DNA of 64,000 nt from Coniella vitis (lineage: Eukaryota; Ascomycota; Sordariomycetes; Diaporthales; Schizoparmaceae), in assembly GCA_011317545.1 (NCBI GenBank), contig WUJK01000008.1, positions 1,798,001-1,862,000 of the forward strand, given 5' to 3'. Below the pieces are notes generated by a model. That model was not told the origin of the DNA. It did no database searches and was given only the letters and a program-made list of their open reading frames with translations. Shown here one piece after another: positions 11,212 to 24,600 of the stretch. The translations under genes and the position numbers were made by a program. Numbering within the stretch: the stretch's first letter is position 1; every line of letters begins with the position of its first letter.

Positions 11212-14200
11212 TGCAGGAAAGACAAAGAGGGGCAGAGATTGGACGAATGGGCGAGACAATTTTTTTTAATTCCCTTCTTTTTCTCCTTGGACAGTCAGTT
11301 TCTCCCCGGCAAAGACGCGGTCCCAGGTCCTCCTATAGTGACATGTGCAAACCCTCTTCACATGTACCTGGCTGGACGTGCGTTGTCGAAGGAAGAGGGA
11401 CTGGCCATGCCTTGGCAATTGAAACAATTTCCACAATCCACTCGACGAGTATCACAGCTCGAAAGGGCCAAAATCTCCACTTTTCCCACCAGAGACCAGA
11501 GCTGAAGCATGTGTACAACACGTCGTAAGAAGCTCCACTTCCCAAATGGACCGAGGGCATGGACCGAGGGCGAGGCTGTAGAGGACGAGCGGGATTGGAA
11601 GTCGAGCGAGGCCTTGCGAGCAGGGTCCTGAATCACTGCTACATAGTCATAGTACACGGTGAAATGGTCTCCTTTATTCTCTCTTCTTCTCGCGCCGGTG
11701 TGGGCTCCAGTTTGTCAGGGATGCAATCCTGCGTGCCATGTGGTTTGCTAGCCCCCCCTTGGCCACGAACGAGGACGTGCTCCAAGAAAGAGGAAACTAA
11801 AGCGGCTGTCAGTACAGTAGCCCAGCCTCAAGCCCTCCCCAAACCCACGATTCGCGTATTGGCGCGGCCCCACTAGGCCTGGTCGATGGGTCGTTAGAAC
11901 GAAGGTGATACATGGAGCATACTATGCATGTCGTCCCGCGAAGAGCAGAATGAGCCCACTGCTGCATTGTCGTCGAGCCAAACGGCGCTGGGCCTCACTG
12001 GCTACTCCAACGCTCCAAGAACACGGTTCTTGGTATGCTTATCAGAAAAGGAAAGGCAAAAAGAAAGCCCAAAAGAAGAAGAGAAAGAAAAACACAATCC
12101 TGCCAATTCCTCACTTCCGTCGGAGCCGAAACAAGCGAACTAAGATCTCCCAAAAACCCACACGATTTTCTCCGTCACACTAGACGGTAGCTCACCCATC
12201 TCCATGGCCATCCCTCCCCTGACCGCTAATATGGCTACCTTATTAGTCCGTCTACATGCCATGTGCTAGACCTTGATCCATTGATCGTCAGCAATAGCTT
12301 GATACAGCCAATATTGCTGTCAGTGCAGTGCCATGGCAAGGCCGACCTGGAAATGATGTGGAGCGCAGCAGTACTGTTGTGGTTCTTTGGATTCTCCCCA
12401 CCCCTTGATGGGAGTACGCATCTGGCAGCGCATCTTGCACTCGTTCAGCAGAGCCCACCATCCCTCGTGATGCTGTTCTTGGCAAGGTTTGACCCTGAAC
12501 AGGCGTGGCCTGTCCACACCCCTCAGGAATTTTTCCCTCTCGGCCGCGTTCCGGGGAGGGGGGAACGGGGGAGAAGGCCCATGCTGTGAGGACGCCCCTG
12601 GTTTTCCCACCGTCTTTGACTCGTTCCTGATTGCGCATGATAATAGTAGAACACAACCATAATCTCTGCATTTTCAAAGGTTCCTTCCTCTAACAGGCTT
12701 TTTTGCCATCCAGGCCATTGTAGTATAGGACCCTGCAGCCGTAAGGGTTGCTCTGCAGATGATGGATCCACCAGATCATCTGGGCTGTTCATCAAGTGTG
12801 ACCAAGGAACACGGGCTATCTTTTCCCACAACAGCCATGCCGATCTTGGAGGACAATTGACGGTGACTGGCAAAAGAGTGAGATAGCCGCCATGCATACC
12901 ATGTACAGGGAGGCTACAGGCTGTAGGGTAGGAGGCAGGCAGCAAGCAAGCCAGCCACAGCACATTGCAATGCGTACTGGGCCGCTGAGCATGCACGCTC
13001 GCTTCCAACTCCCAACACAGGGCTCGTTTTTGGCTGGTCAAATACGAGCAAGGCCATGCAGGACTCGAGGCTTCATGCAGTACACTGTCAACCCCCGAAG
13101 AAGAGCTACCTCGCGACGTCATGGGCGGGTCTCCTGAGACGCACAGCAGACTGAAGTTAGAAGTACGAACCGCAGGCTGTACATACTGCTATGATGTACA
13201 TAGTAGCAGTTTGGGGAAGGGGAAAAAAAGTGGTCCATGGCGCAACCGTGCATCGGTACACGTCCGGATCACTGGACAAAGGCAAAGTCTCTGCATGACA
13301 CCATCATGCACAATTGACGCTTTTGATCAGTGGTGACGGAGACGTGTCGTCGAAAGAGGGCGTGTGCCTGCATGTAACTTGTTGATCTCGGCTTGTGTCA
13401 GCAACGAGCTTTTGTATCCACCAAATGGCCATCGGGTTGCGACTCAGCTTTTCCGGCAGCCGCTCTCTCTTGGCCTCATTGACCTCCACCAAGCTTTTCA
13501 TTACATACATAGTGCAGAAAGAAGTCAGGGGGGGAAGGGGCGCCGTGGCCGACAAGCTGGTGGCCAGACGGGTTAATGCCACCAGAAGAAGCGGGAGCCT
13601 AGTGACACGGGGCACCTTAAGACACTTTCGGGGAACCCCTTGCTGCAATTTGCCGGTTGCGTTGATTGGCGGGACGCTTGACAAATTGTCAACAACTTGC
13701 AGAGGTCTTTTTGTGATTGACTCTTGTTTTCGTGGCGGTACTATGGTCGATGCAACATGGCCGTCAATTGTGAGTTTTGTTCTCTGCTTAGACGAAGGAA
13801 CCCCGTGCGGTCAGGATATTGGTGACTTGTGGCAGAGTCTCGACATTCGCTGCGCCGCTTAGCCTCTGATATCTGACGTGTTGAGCTCTCACGGGCCCTG
13901 ATTAGTTTCGATTCGTACATATTGACATATTATAAGTTGATGGATGTAATAAATAGCCGACAAGAACGGGTAAGCTGACAATATGAGCATGGATTAGAAG
14001 GTAGAATCCAACAGGTAGCAAGTTAGCGAGAAGAAAGGCTACTTACATAGCAGATGGCATGCCATAGCGGTTATATAGCATTTGCATACCAAAGTATCGA
14101 TCATCTACAGCGGCAGTCAGATGGAAGAGATGGCGACATGTCACCAGTGTCTTGCAAGCCTCATAAACGCGGCACATCACAATCTCTGTCGAGCCGCTGG

Positions 14201-14720
14201 GGGCCAAACTGGGTTGCTGGCTGCTGGTTGCACAAGGTCGAGACAGAGCGTCACGTGCGTATCTGCTGCTGCGAGTTCGCTGCGGTGTTCAAGTCTTGGG
14301 CCCGCGAGAAGTAAGCTAGAGAGGGGGTGTTGAGGCTGAGGCAATTCCCGTCTCGTGGGACGCGGTGCCTTGGAGAAAGAAAAAGAGAAAAGAAAAAGAA
14401 AAAAAAAAAAGTGAGAGGCTTGCTGTCGCGCATGCGGCCGATGCCTGTCAGCATACACATTGGCCTGAGCCCATTGTTAGCCAGTGAAGCCTCGACGTGG
14501 ACGACTCAAGGTTGTAGACAATATACCTAATGCATTGCTGCAGTGCGGTGTCTCCCCTGCAAGTAGCGCAGTGCAGAGCAGTCAGCCAGTCAGCCAGTGT
14601 ACAAATAGAAGCAGTGGGAGGAAAAAGCAAGAGTGGTCGGGTTTTGCGGGTTTGCATCAGTAAGGTAAGTACATGGTACGTATCCTAGCAACCCAAGTAC
14701 CCCAGTACCGGGTGTGATAG

Positions 14721-14737
14721 TGCTATGTACATAGTAC
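14721..14737. repeat. Near-perfect copy of the dispersed palindrome
   Basis: TGCTATGTACATAGTAC contains the perfect 12-bp core CTATGTACATAG at 14723-14734, one base away from the full 16-bp palindrome. Confidence 0.85.
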
Positions 14738-15881
14738 CACACAACCCTGGGCTTCAGAGATACTGGGGGCAGCGCTTAAGAACACACCCAGCGTGCACCT
14801 TTGGCCCTTGTGACACCCGTACATGCAGCTCAGCGGCACTGTACTACGATGGGCAGAGCAGCTGGATGCGCCATGGGTCTGCAGCTTGCGGCCAACAGAA
14901 ACAGAATCCTCAGGTCCGGTGGTCAAACTATGTACTATGTAGGCAGTAGAGCAAATTAGCACCACCGCCCGTGAGCACCCTGTTCAAAGACAGAGATACT
15001 GACATGCACAATGGCCTGGGAGACAACGTACCGTTGACGTATTTGCTTGGAGGGTAAAGTTTTTGCGGACGAGCTACCATGAAAAAGTACCATAGTACTG
15101 CGCGGCGAATCTCAGGCTTTCGGCCAGTCATCGGAATAAAGAGGCCTGCCATGGCAAACTGCTGTATTCTTCGCTGAAGCCGTCGGCTGGACCGGCCAAA
15201 GATGGCCAATGCAGCAAGTACATAGCAGATGGTGCGCAGACCCCAGGTAGGTACCCTGTATTGTAAGTACATTGTAGTGCTCACTGCATCTAGAACATCA
15301 GCTCAGCCTCCATTCACAGCGACCCCATCATCCCGTCATCACACCACCCACATTTGAGATGACCAGTGAGTGCTTGTCTGATGTGTCACAGCACCGCAAG
15401 AGGGCGGTAAGGGGGGTCGAAAAAGAACAAGAAAAACGGACGCGGGGTACTCGGTATGCTGGAGACTGCCGCCCGCTGGTGTCAATTGATTTGACCGGAC
15501 CAACTGAACAAGAATCTGGAACCACAACTATGTAAGTCATAGTACATCATAGTAGCTAGTACTTGGCAGGTGGGAATGGCTGCCTTCGATCTGCCCCAGC
15601 CAGCGACGACAAGTTGAGGTGAGATAATCGCGGTCGTTTCCACGCCTGCTCGGCGTTAGCGGCCACAGGGCCTCGCCGAAGCACTCGTCACAGGTGGGTG
15701 CTATTGCACAACATGCATGGCCGACCACGAAGGGCTTATCGGCGTTGCTGCAATGGCATGTCTGCTCGAACGTAGACATGCCACGACAATAACGACTTGG
15801 TCTTCGCATCGCCGAGACGCACAGTCTCGATGTGTGACTTGTGACTTGCCAGGTAGGCGGGCCCTTGTGCATTGTGGCGCA

Positions 15882-15884
<3 letters not shown>

Positions 15885-15920
<36 letters not shown>

Positions 15921-15925
15921 TGCTG
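15885..15925. repeat. CTG trinucleotide repeat
   Basis: About ten CTG/TGC units followed by one TTG interruption and two more units. In one plus frame it would encode poly-Leu and in one minus frame poly-Ser, but neither surrounding frame looks like a gene. Confidence 0.85.
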
Positions 15926-18900
15926 GCCGTCTCTGCTTGTGATATTCTTTTCCCTCTCACCTGTGCCTCAAGATCCATATGGAAGGTCGACGGTGGCCGG
16001 CCTACATACATAGTAGCGCGGATTTGGGGCAATCTGCTCGAATGCTGCTTTTCAGATCCTAGCGCCGAGCCATGGGGTAGATTAAACTCGGATCTAGTGC
16101 ACGCAAGCGGCTTAGTCGGCAGCCTCAACGCGTGGGTAGTGGTTGCTGAGGTAGGTGAGCCCTTTGGGTACCATGTACTGTGTATGCGCGCCTGGGCAGC
16201 TGCTGGGCCAAGAGGGCACAGAGGCATGGGCAATAAAATTGCAGTCCGCCCATCTGATCAGTCGACCAGGCTCAGTATTGGCCGATTACTCCCCCGCCGC
16301 CGTCCGCATTGCAATCCATGCAACAGCAGCAAGCATCATGTCCAGTACTCTGTACATGTGTACTTGTCATGCAGAGACTGAATGCCCCCAAAGGGTGCGC
16401 ACCTTGACATGACCGAACGGCGGGCCAAGAGGCGGGCTCGGATTAGCGGCGGTGACTGTTGGAGTGAACAGGCCACGAGGATAGCAGAGCCCGGCCATGG
16501 TATTGCATGCAGGAGCGTGCAGTTCAGGTGAAATCTGACGAGCCACAAGCCTGCAGCTTCATCAGATGTACATAGTAAGCGGTGGGCTAATGACTACACG
16601 ACCCTTGGACTTCCACTGAGGGCCATTCAGAAATCGTCGCGGAACCATCCAGAGGCCAAGGCCCAGGTGTCAACTGTGCTGCTCAGCGACATCCGGTTGG
16701 AGCGGTCAGCGGCCACTTTTTATCCTCTGCGGTGGCGCCTGTACAAGCAAATTTCTTCTCCAATCACGAAACAGGTCGCCCAAAAGCTGTTGACAGTGGC
16801 TGCCGTCTGACTGCGTCGAGATTCTTTGCACGTCCGTCTCTTTCGGCAATACCCCCCTTCGACCACAACCTTTGAGATTCCAACTCTGTCCAAAAATGTA
16901 AGAGAGAAGCAAGTGGTTCATGCCAGGGCAAACAACCAACCAAGCCCAATCATTGTATCTTGAATATACCCCGTTCTGTAGAACAAGCCCACGTTACTAT
17001 GTATATCAATTAAAAGAAAACTGCCATACTACCTAATAGCATGGCTTCATGTGTGCACAAAAGGTCAAGCGCTAAAACAAGCACATGAACCAAGTACACA
17101 GTAGACGACTGGCGGACCAGCAAGGAGCGGACATCCTCTCTGCTTGGACCTCAAGTACAGAAGTGGGTACGCCACGTGAACTTGGTTTCCGCCAGGTGCA
17201 GGAGCAGAGGAGCCAGGGCGCACGGATGACAAGTCAAAGTATGGTACTGTGGCGCATCCTGGGTCCACCCGACCCAGCCTAGACCCAGCTGCGACATGGC
17301 ATGGGGCCATGACACAAGTATTACTTACCTTTATATACGCTACTACATAGCACTGTTTGATATGTATTTCATGGTATGTATGAATGGACTCAGCTATGTA
17401 AGTTCAATGATGGCAAGGTGTACGGGTGCAGAGTCGACTGCTCGACCTAATTTGTTGCACAGGTGGTTGGGCATCGCGTAAAACGACCATTAATACGGGG
17501 TCTCTTCGGCAGGAGGACTGTCCCAGTATAATGTCCGTATCATGTTGACAGGAACACCAGATAGGCAAGGATACACAGTATGTACCTAGATACGTAGTTC
17601 AAATTTGGTGGTCCTCGTACTATGTACAGGACCGAGGCGGGCGTGCGGCTGCCATACATAGAATACACAGGCAAACACCGGTAATCCGGATACGACGGGC
17701 TGCACGAGGGGCTCGATTCTCCACCCTTCAAAGTGGAGGCAAGCTGAAGTTGAGTGGCTGCTGGCTCCGCTTGCGGACAACTGAGTCCTGGAGACCCGGG
17801 GCCACCACGCTGTACATAGTAGATGGACAACCAACAGCGGCAAGTTGCTCGTCAGTGGGGCGCTGTGAAGGCAAAAAAAAAAATTGATCCTGCTCTCATT
17901 TTCGCTTTCCTCGTCATGCGGTATGGATGCAACTGCCCGGCGGAGACGGAGGTCTGGAGCCTCTTCGGAATCCCGTATTAATTATATACATGCAGTACCG
18001 TCATTTTACGTGGCATTGCTGATTCCTTTGTTTTTGTTGACCGAGCAACGGATGCCGGTCGATGGCAGTGGGACGGATGCTCAGACAGAGAAATGGCCTC
18101 GGCTGAGAAAGCATGCTGACGATAGCCGGTGGTAGCGGGACAAACGCAGCCAGTCATTGTAACGGCAGAACAAAGGCACCGATCACGACAAGAAGCGAAA
18201 AGAGGGGCGCGCGAGAGAGTGCGCGTTTGGGCATGCGTGGGTATGTGTGTGGGTCGTCGACTCGTACGTTTCCTTGTCTCGAGCAGCTGTTGGTCAGCAC
18301 AAAGAGAAAAGAAGAAGAAGAAGAGGAAAAAGGAGGAAGATGGATTGGAGAGGCTGCAAGTGCAGACAACGGCATTTTGGGATTTTAGCATCAACGCTTG
18401 TTTAGTCGAACCCGACACTCTGGGTCGGTAGACATGGCAGAAAGATCTGACGTGGCCCTAAACCGATCACCACCAGGCTGTTTGTGGTGTGCTTGGGGGT
18501 GCGGTGCTAATTTAGTGGGAGTTCCAGGTTGACGCCATCCCAGGAACCCGCCCGCATTGCCCAGGCCCAAAGTGGGTTTGGCTTGGGCGACTGGCCCGAG
18601 GCCTGTACAAAGTAACCGGCGCCATGCATCCCAGGGTGCCGGCATTGATGCGTCTTTTTGGTCGAGGGCTTTTGCTTTGTCGGCGATGTCTGAGATGGAA
18701 GTCCTCGGCGACAGCAGCAACCGCAAATTGCTGCAGGCCGCTTCGAAATGGCCTTTGGTCTCACTCTGGGTGGGTTGGTGCCGAAGTCCGCAGACGGGAG
18801 CAGACGAGGAGAAGCAGGGCATTGGACGATTATGTGGGCAGAATTCTCAAAGAGGCACTCGGTGTAAGAAATACACGTTGCATGACTTGGGTGGCGGCAG

Positions 18901-21033
18901 GAGAAGCTGAGCACCACCTGCCACTTTGTACTTTATACTGCCACCAAAGGCAAGTGCCGTAGCCGTGTGCTATGTCTCGGAGCGCAGGGCAGGAGACAGG
19001 GAGATAGCAAAGCGTCCCTGCATGACGGACCGGCCAGGTTTTCCCTTTCCCTCCTGCAGCCCGCTGTGCCTGGGTGTTTTGGCATATGCTTCTTGCCATC
19101 TTGATCCCGCCCGCCAGTACTATAGCACTATGTGAGTACCAGGTACTTGCCCAGGTGGGTAATGCAATGGCGTGAATGAGGTAGGTAGTTGAGTAATCGA
19201 TCGTTTATACCTGGGTCTTCATTGACTGCTGGATCAGATACCCTGCCAAGACCGGCAGATACATGTAAATCGACCGCGAGCACTGACAGATGATAGATAC
19301 GAGGTTGGATTATCTGGAGGTGGCGCACCAACGTACATGATCACCCAAAGTATCGAAAGGCACAAGTGACGTACTTGCATAGTACACACAATGCGATTTT
19401 CCTTGGGAGGTGGACTTGACAATTGTATCGGCACTGGTCAGAGACTGGCACTGGTCAGAGACTAGCCAGTCGTGTCGTCGGCTTCGTCTCGGACACTGTC
19501 TCGGTACTATAAACGCGAGTATAATTAGATTCTGCATACAACGCACAACAGCATGGTGTGGGGCTGCCGCGGCGATTCTCTGCGCTGCACGAAAATGCTC
19601 CTGCTGCGGTGCCACGGTGGACTTGTCTGTTTTTCTCCGTCTGTCAACACCTACGTGGTGTGTACTGCCAGTATTCCTATTTCTAAAAGGCGGAGCTGGA
19701 GGAAGAAAAGGGAAAAAGTGGACAGCCAGTCTCCATCCACGATCAGAGTACTAATACATAGTGCTGTGCGGTTCATACCCAGGTAGTGATATGTCTGTTA
19801 GAGTAATATCGTGCCATTCTGAGCCACCACACATGGCGAGTAGCAACTGCCACTTGGTATATACTACAGCACTACTGCACGTCGTCCACCTTGACTGACC
19901 CGCGTTCATGTCCCCATCCAGCATTGAGCCGAGACACTGGACCATGCACCGCTGGCAACGACCCGTCTGGCTAATGCGACCACGGCCTCGGGAACGCTAA
20001 GGTTGCTTCTCTTTTTTTTTTTTGGCCAGACAGGCGAGCCAGTGGTGGGTGGGTACTTGGGGGCACTATACTATAAAAGTACATTCTGTACAATGGAAGA
20101 GTGCAGCAATACCCTCTCTCTATTGTGTTCATAGGCATGTGTACGGACTACAACAGGCAACAGGAAAGGACGAGGCTGCGTGCCTGCCCTCCTTCTGGCC
20201 CGGGAAAACCACAAGAGAGGCTGCCTGGTGGCCAGCACAGCGCCGCACATCAACTTGCAGGGACCTGCACCAAAACTCTGGAAGGCGTGCGTACTTCTGT
20301 AGTAAAGGGTGTTTGGTCCCAACTCCATCAAGCCCCTCCGCGCCCCCAGAACCCACAAACAGCGCCATGATCTACGCTACTCTTACCGAGAAACTCTAAT
20401 CCAACTTCACCATTTCCTCGCACCAACAGCGCCCTCTCTCTGCAACTGCCAGCAGGTCCGCCTGCCATCCAGCCAGCCAGCCGGGAGGCGTGCATCCTGC
20501 CTTGCTTCTTCCTCAAAAGAAAGAGAAGCGCCCCGCCCCGCGTACCACATAGCGGATCGACGAAACCCATGTCCACTGGCGTGTCAGCAAAAGAAAGCCC
20601 AAGGAGAATACCGAAAGAAAGGGCTTGTCGACGTTGCAAGTGCAGATCTTGCGCATCACGGCCTGGGAACCTCTTGACGGGGGCGCTGACTTAGCATGCA
20701 AGCTTCTCATACCTACCATGTACAGCGTGGTAGTACGATCTCTAACCCACGTTGTGCTGGAAGGGGTGACCAGCCAACTCTGCGAAGCTGCTACTACCTA
20801 GGTATGTCTTGACGCAGCCTTTTGCCGCTTGTGTGTTCAGAGACGGATCAGTACATCAGTTAGCACCATAAGACGCGTTGTCTCCTGTCCGGCCACCAGT
20901 TGATGCCGGACGATCCAGCGCTTGAAAACACCGTCTCTGGTGGGCTGCAGCATCGAGATGCGCATTTCAATCGACCAATCCATTTCTCGCTTCGACACCT
21001 GTGCGTCTTGTGATTGGTCGCTTTGCTACCAAG

Positions 21034-21052
21034 CTCTCTCTCTCTCTCTCTC
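21034..21052. repeat. CT dinucleotide run
   Basis: A perfect CT repeat of about nine units in non-coding sequence. Confidence 0.85.
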
Positions 21053-22183
21053 ACTCCCCATCTCCTTCTCAAATCCGTCCATACTTCGCCATCGGCTCAA
21101 TGAACGGATATTGGCTCGCAATGTGAAAATTATAGCTAGAAGTAAAGACGAAGAGAAGAAGAAGGATTGCGCTCAACAAGTGACAGGACAGCAGCCTCAT
21201 TTGGGATCGCTTCGTACATGATCAGAATGACGACGTGAGATTGCGGTGCTCGGTGCTGCAGTCATCTGAACGCTCAGCATGTCTGCCCTCCAAAACAAGC
21301 TCTCAATATGGAGCTTGTCGGAAACATCAATAACCAGCTTTGCAGATGGCCCCCAGTGGACAAAGCGGCACAGACGGCACACGATCCCATCGCAGCATGC
21401 AAACCTGCCGCCCACACGAGCACACCCTTTCACTCATTGTCCTCGCTTCCGATGCGCCGCCCGCTGGGATTGTCGCTGTCGCCGTCCCATCCACTCTATT
21501 TGCCGCCGGGCGTCCAGAAATCACTAGGAAGAGATGCTCTTACTGCGCTCCGAAGGGCACCTCATCGCGCGAAACTGACAAGAACGTAAAGCTGCTATGT
21601 GTCCATAGTCCTTATCGCAACGCCCTAATATTGCTCAGCCTGGCTGAAGAACCCACATTCTTTGTCTTGTCGAGCGCACAGCCCCTCGGCAGGTCCACCA
21701 GCGGAATACATACTATGTAGGAGCACATTCTGGATGTGATGACCCGAGTCGAAGCATGGGCAAAAGGGAAAAATAAGACCGGCCCAGGCTCGCAGCAAGC
21801 AGCAAGGGCTCCACAATCCACCTACCGAGGTACTATGTAGAAGTACTTACTAAGGTACATCACAAGTCCTAATGCAGTTAGAACAGCACCAGTCTTCTGG
21901 GGTGTTTGGCAGGGTACTGCGTACATTGAAGATGGGCCCGTCGATGATTCGTGCTTGCACTGTATAGTATGAGTCTTTTCATTATGTCAATATCCCGCCA
22001 ACCAATGCAAAGCCAAATAGGATTGCCGCTCCTACAACTCGACGCCTATTCGTATAGCCATCAGCGTACCAACGAGTTTTCCAGCATGACATAACGATGA
22101 GTTTTCGGAAACAAGCCATTCCGTTCTGCTTCTAATACGTAGTACATGGTATGTACAGAGTTTCAGACCCATCTGTCGACTAC

Positions 22184-22204
22184 TATGTACTATGATAGTA
22201 CATA
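22184..22204. repeat. Inverted repeat with 10-bp arms built from the dispersed motif
   Basis: TATGTACTAT and ATAGTACATA are perfect inverted arms separated by one G. Flanking bases extend the likeness to TACTATGTACTAT on the left and a further TAGTAGTA on the right, so it looks like two overlapping copies of the motif. Confidence 0.85.
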
Positions 22205-23962
22205 TATAGTAGTAATGTGGGCAGCGACCCACTGCACAATTGACGGGGACTTGCCAGCTTGCGGAGTCGTTCAGAGCTGTTGCAGGCTTGCAAGAGTCCG
22301 ATCTCCTCCTCCTTCTTTCTCCTTCCTGTCCATTCTTCCCATGTGTCATTGTTGAAATACGTGTTTGGTGGCAGATCCATTCACTCACTGTTTGTTACAT
22401 AGGACATTCGAAGCCTTGGTGCAAGATACGGAAAGACCTGTACTGTTCCACCTGATGCACCCTACTGTGCATCCACTATCTGGGTTTTCCGAAGAGCTTC
22501 GGGCGTCTTGAACCGTGCATCTTTACTCCAAGTATGTAGATCGCATATATGACAGGGCGCTATTTTCCACATGTATGCAGCCTGTCTGGAGTTTTTGTTT
22601 GTCAATCGCTCTCAAAACTCTCCGTTGATTGTTGACATAGCCTGTACTATGCACCCTGGTACTTTGCCCTGACTGCATTCTAGGTGATGATCTGCTGATG
22701 CCAGGACTTGGAAGCGCAAATCTCTGGGGACGAGGGCCCGGATTGGGCTGGAAGTGCGCAAGCAAGGTATGGTATTGCGGACATTTTCGATCGAAAAGAG
22801 GTGGTATACTCAGCAGTTGATAGGTCGATAAGCAGGAGGAATCACGCACATACAGAATACATACTATGATATATATGTATAGGCACATTGCAGCTCATAC
22901 TGGCCCGCTGAGCCCACCCTTCACCTACTCGCCGCCCCCCCCCCCTCTCCCGAAAAAGAAAAGCCATACCGAGAGTTCGGTTATGCTATAGTATAATAGC
23001 ATAACCATATTAACAGACATGGTTCCTTACAAGTGTTACACGGTCCCCTTGACGGCAGCATCGAGTCGATGACCGTTGTGGCCCTTTCGACAATGCAAAC
23101 CACCCGGGGGACATGGACATGGCGTTCCATCTGTCTGCATGCCTATAGTATCTTGTATGTTGTCCTGGACTGTCCGGTGTCTTGTATAACGTTATGACAT
23201 TAAAAACAAGATGACACATGTGCATAATAAAATGTTGGCATCACAACATGCATCTGTATTACCTTGGTACCCCAGAGTCATATGCAGCCACCGTATGGGC
23301 AGAAATGGAGTGCTGGAGCAGCAATTACTATACCCATAGGCAAGTATTGATCGTTCTCTGGCATTTTGGAACTGATATCTGGTGATGCTATCTATGCAGG
23401 TGGTAGGAAGAGAGAATGGCCGACAATTTGCTGATGTGTTTGGAGCGCCCATTGGAAGGCCTGGCCAGTGACTATCCACCGTACTGAGATCACGAACTGC
23501 GAACTTGCACCATGCTCCGTACTGTACTCTGTACTATGTAGCTCCTCATTCATGCTAGCCCCGCCTTTTTGCTCAGCGCACACTCTGGGGCATGCTGTGA
23601 GTGCTTGTACGGGAGGTACAAGGCCAAAGTATCTGACCTAGGAAGGGGCTCTCGTTGGCCCACTCCACTTTACTCAAATTTCTTACCGCATAACTCGCCG
23701 TAATCAGCATTGGGCGGCCTGGGATCGTCGAGACGATACATCATTGAGGAGCAGCAACCGCGCGCATTGAACAGCACAGCTTGAGTATGGACTGCAGACA
23801 CACAGTGATGTAGTTGCACAAGCCCGCACTCTCCTCCTCCTCCTCCGCCGCCTCCTACTCCTCATGTCCACCATCTCTACAAAGGAGTACGCCAGAAACA
23901 AGCGAGGGGAAAAAACATGGCAGTTCTGTTATGCATGACCCACTGCCCACGCTCCACTGGAC

Positions 23963-23978
23963 ACTATGTACATAGTAC
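23963..23978. repeat. Perfect 14-bp core of the dispersed palindrome
   Basis: ACTATGTACATAGT at 23963-23976 is a perfect palindrome followed by AC, giving the common extended form GTACATAGTAC at 23968-23978. Confidence 0.85.
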
Positions 23979-24600
23979 AGACAAACATAATCCAGAGAGC
24001 AGTCCAGCCAAAACAGTCAACCGGGCCACCTGAACAGGGCATTGCATATGCCAACCGGTTCTTGTTACTGTACAGCACTGTACCCCAGACCGACTAGGCC
24101 AACAGCTGGGACCAATTGATCCTTGGCAGAGGGGTGGGTTTTCAATCGATACCCTTCTTCCCACGGTTCCTTTGAAATTATCGGGCTGCCGCTATACGAC
24201 TGGTTGGGCGCAGATACAAGTTCTGGTAGGTACCGTGCGCAAGTATTGCCAGCGCTGATGACGCCCTGGGTACATAGTACGCTGAGATCCTGGGGGAGAG
24301 GGTACGTACCAATTCGCCAGCATAGTACTTGCGTGCCTCCTTCAGCAGCAGCACCCACTGGCAGCAGCAGCCAGGGGCTTCGAGGTACCCCAGCAAAGCA
24401 CCAGACCAGCGTGGCTTGTCGGATTGCACACCCCCTGCACCCCGTCACTTTTACATAGTACACAGTGATGTGCGAATGCCCTTTGCACACAGCGGTACCC
24501 TTTCCCGCTTGCAACACGTTTTCTCCACCTCGCGCTCTGCCTCTTGCTCTTCTGATTTTTTTTTTCCTCGTGTGGCCGTCCTTTTCCATTTCCACCCCTC

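Larger units (their letters stand above)
8939..14600. other. Gene desert, part 2
   Basis: No supported gene. The longest frames (9161-9694 plus, 12523-13122 minus) have Pro/Arg/Ser-skewed composition, no motif, and overlap equally long frames on the other strand. The region contains an AAT microsatellite (10131-10149), a long T-rich tract (10491-10550), an A17-G11 compound run (11184-11211), a perfect 16-bp palindrome (10802-10817), and single 9-mer copies at 11034-11042 and 13197-13205. Confidence 0.55.
14601..24600. other. Gene desert, part 3, densest in the dispersed palindromic motif
   Basis: No supported gene in about 10 kb. This part has most copies of TACATAGTA/TACTATGTA: exact 9-mers begin at 14728, 14933, 16007, 16569, 17618, 17813, 21711, 21831, 22181, 23532, 23969 and 24271, with more one-mismatch copies (for example near 15093, 15535, 19377, 24318, 24452). 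A CTG run lies at 15885-15925 and a CT run at 21034-21052. A second palindromic word, ACCTAGGT, occurs at about 20798-20805. None of the open frames shows a recognisable domain. Confidence 0.6.

Noticed and set aside
12523..13122. 199-codon minus-strand frame in the desert
   Set aside because: No recognisable domain and no splice-consistent neighbours; several overlapping frames on the same strand compete with it.
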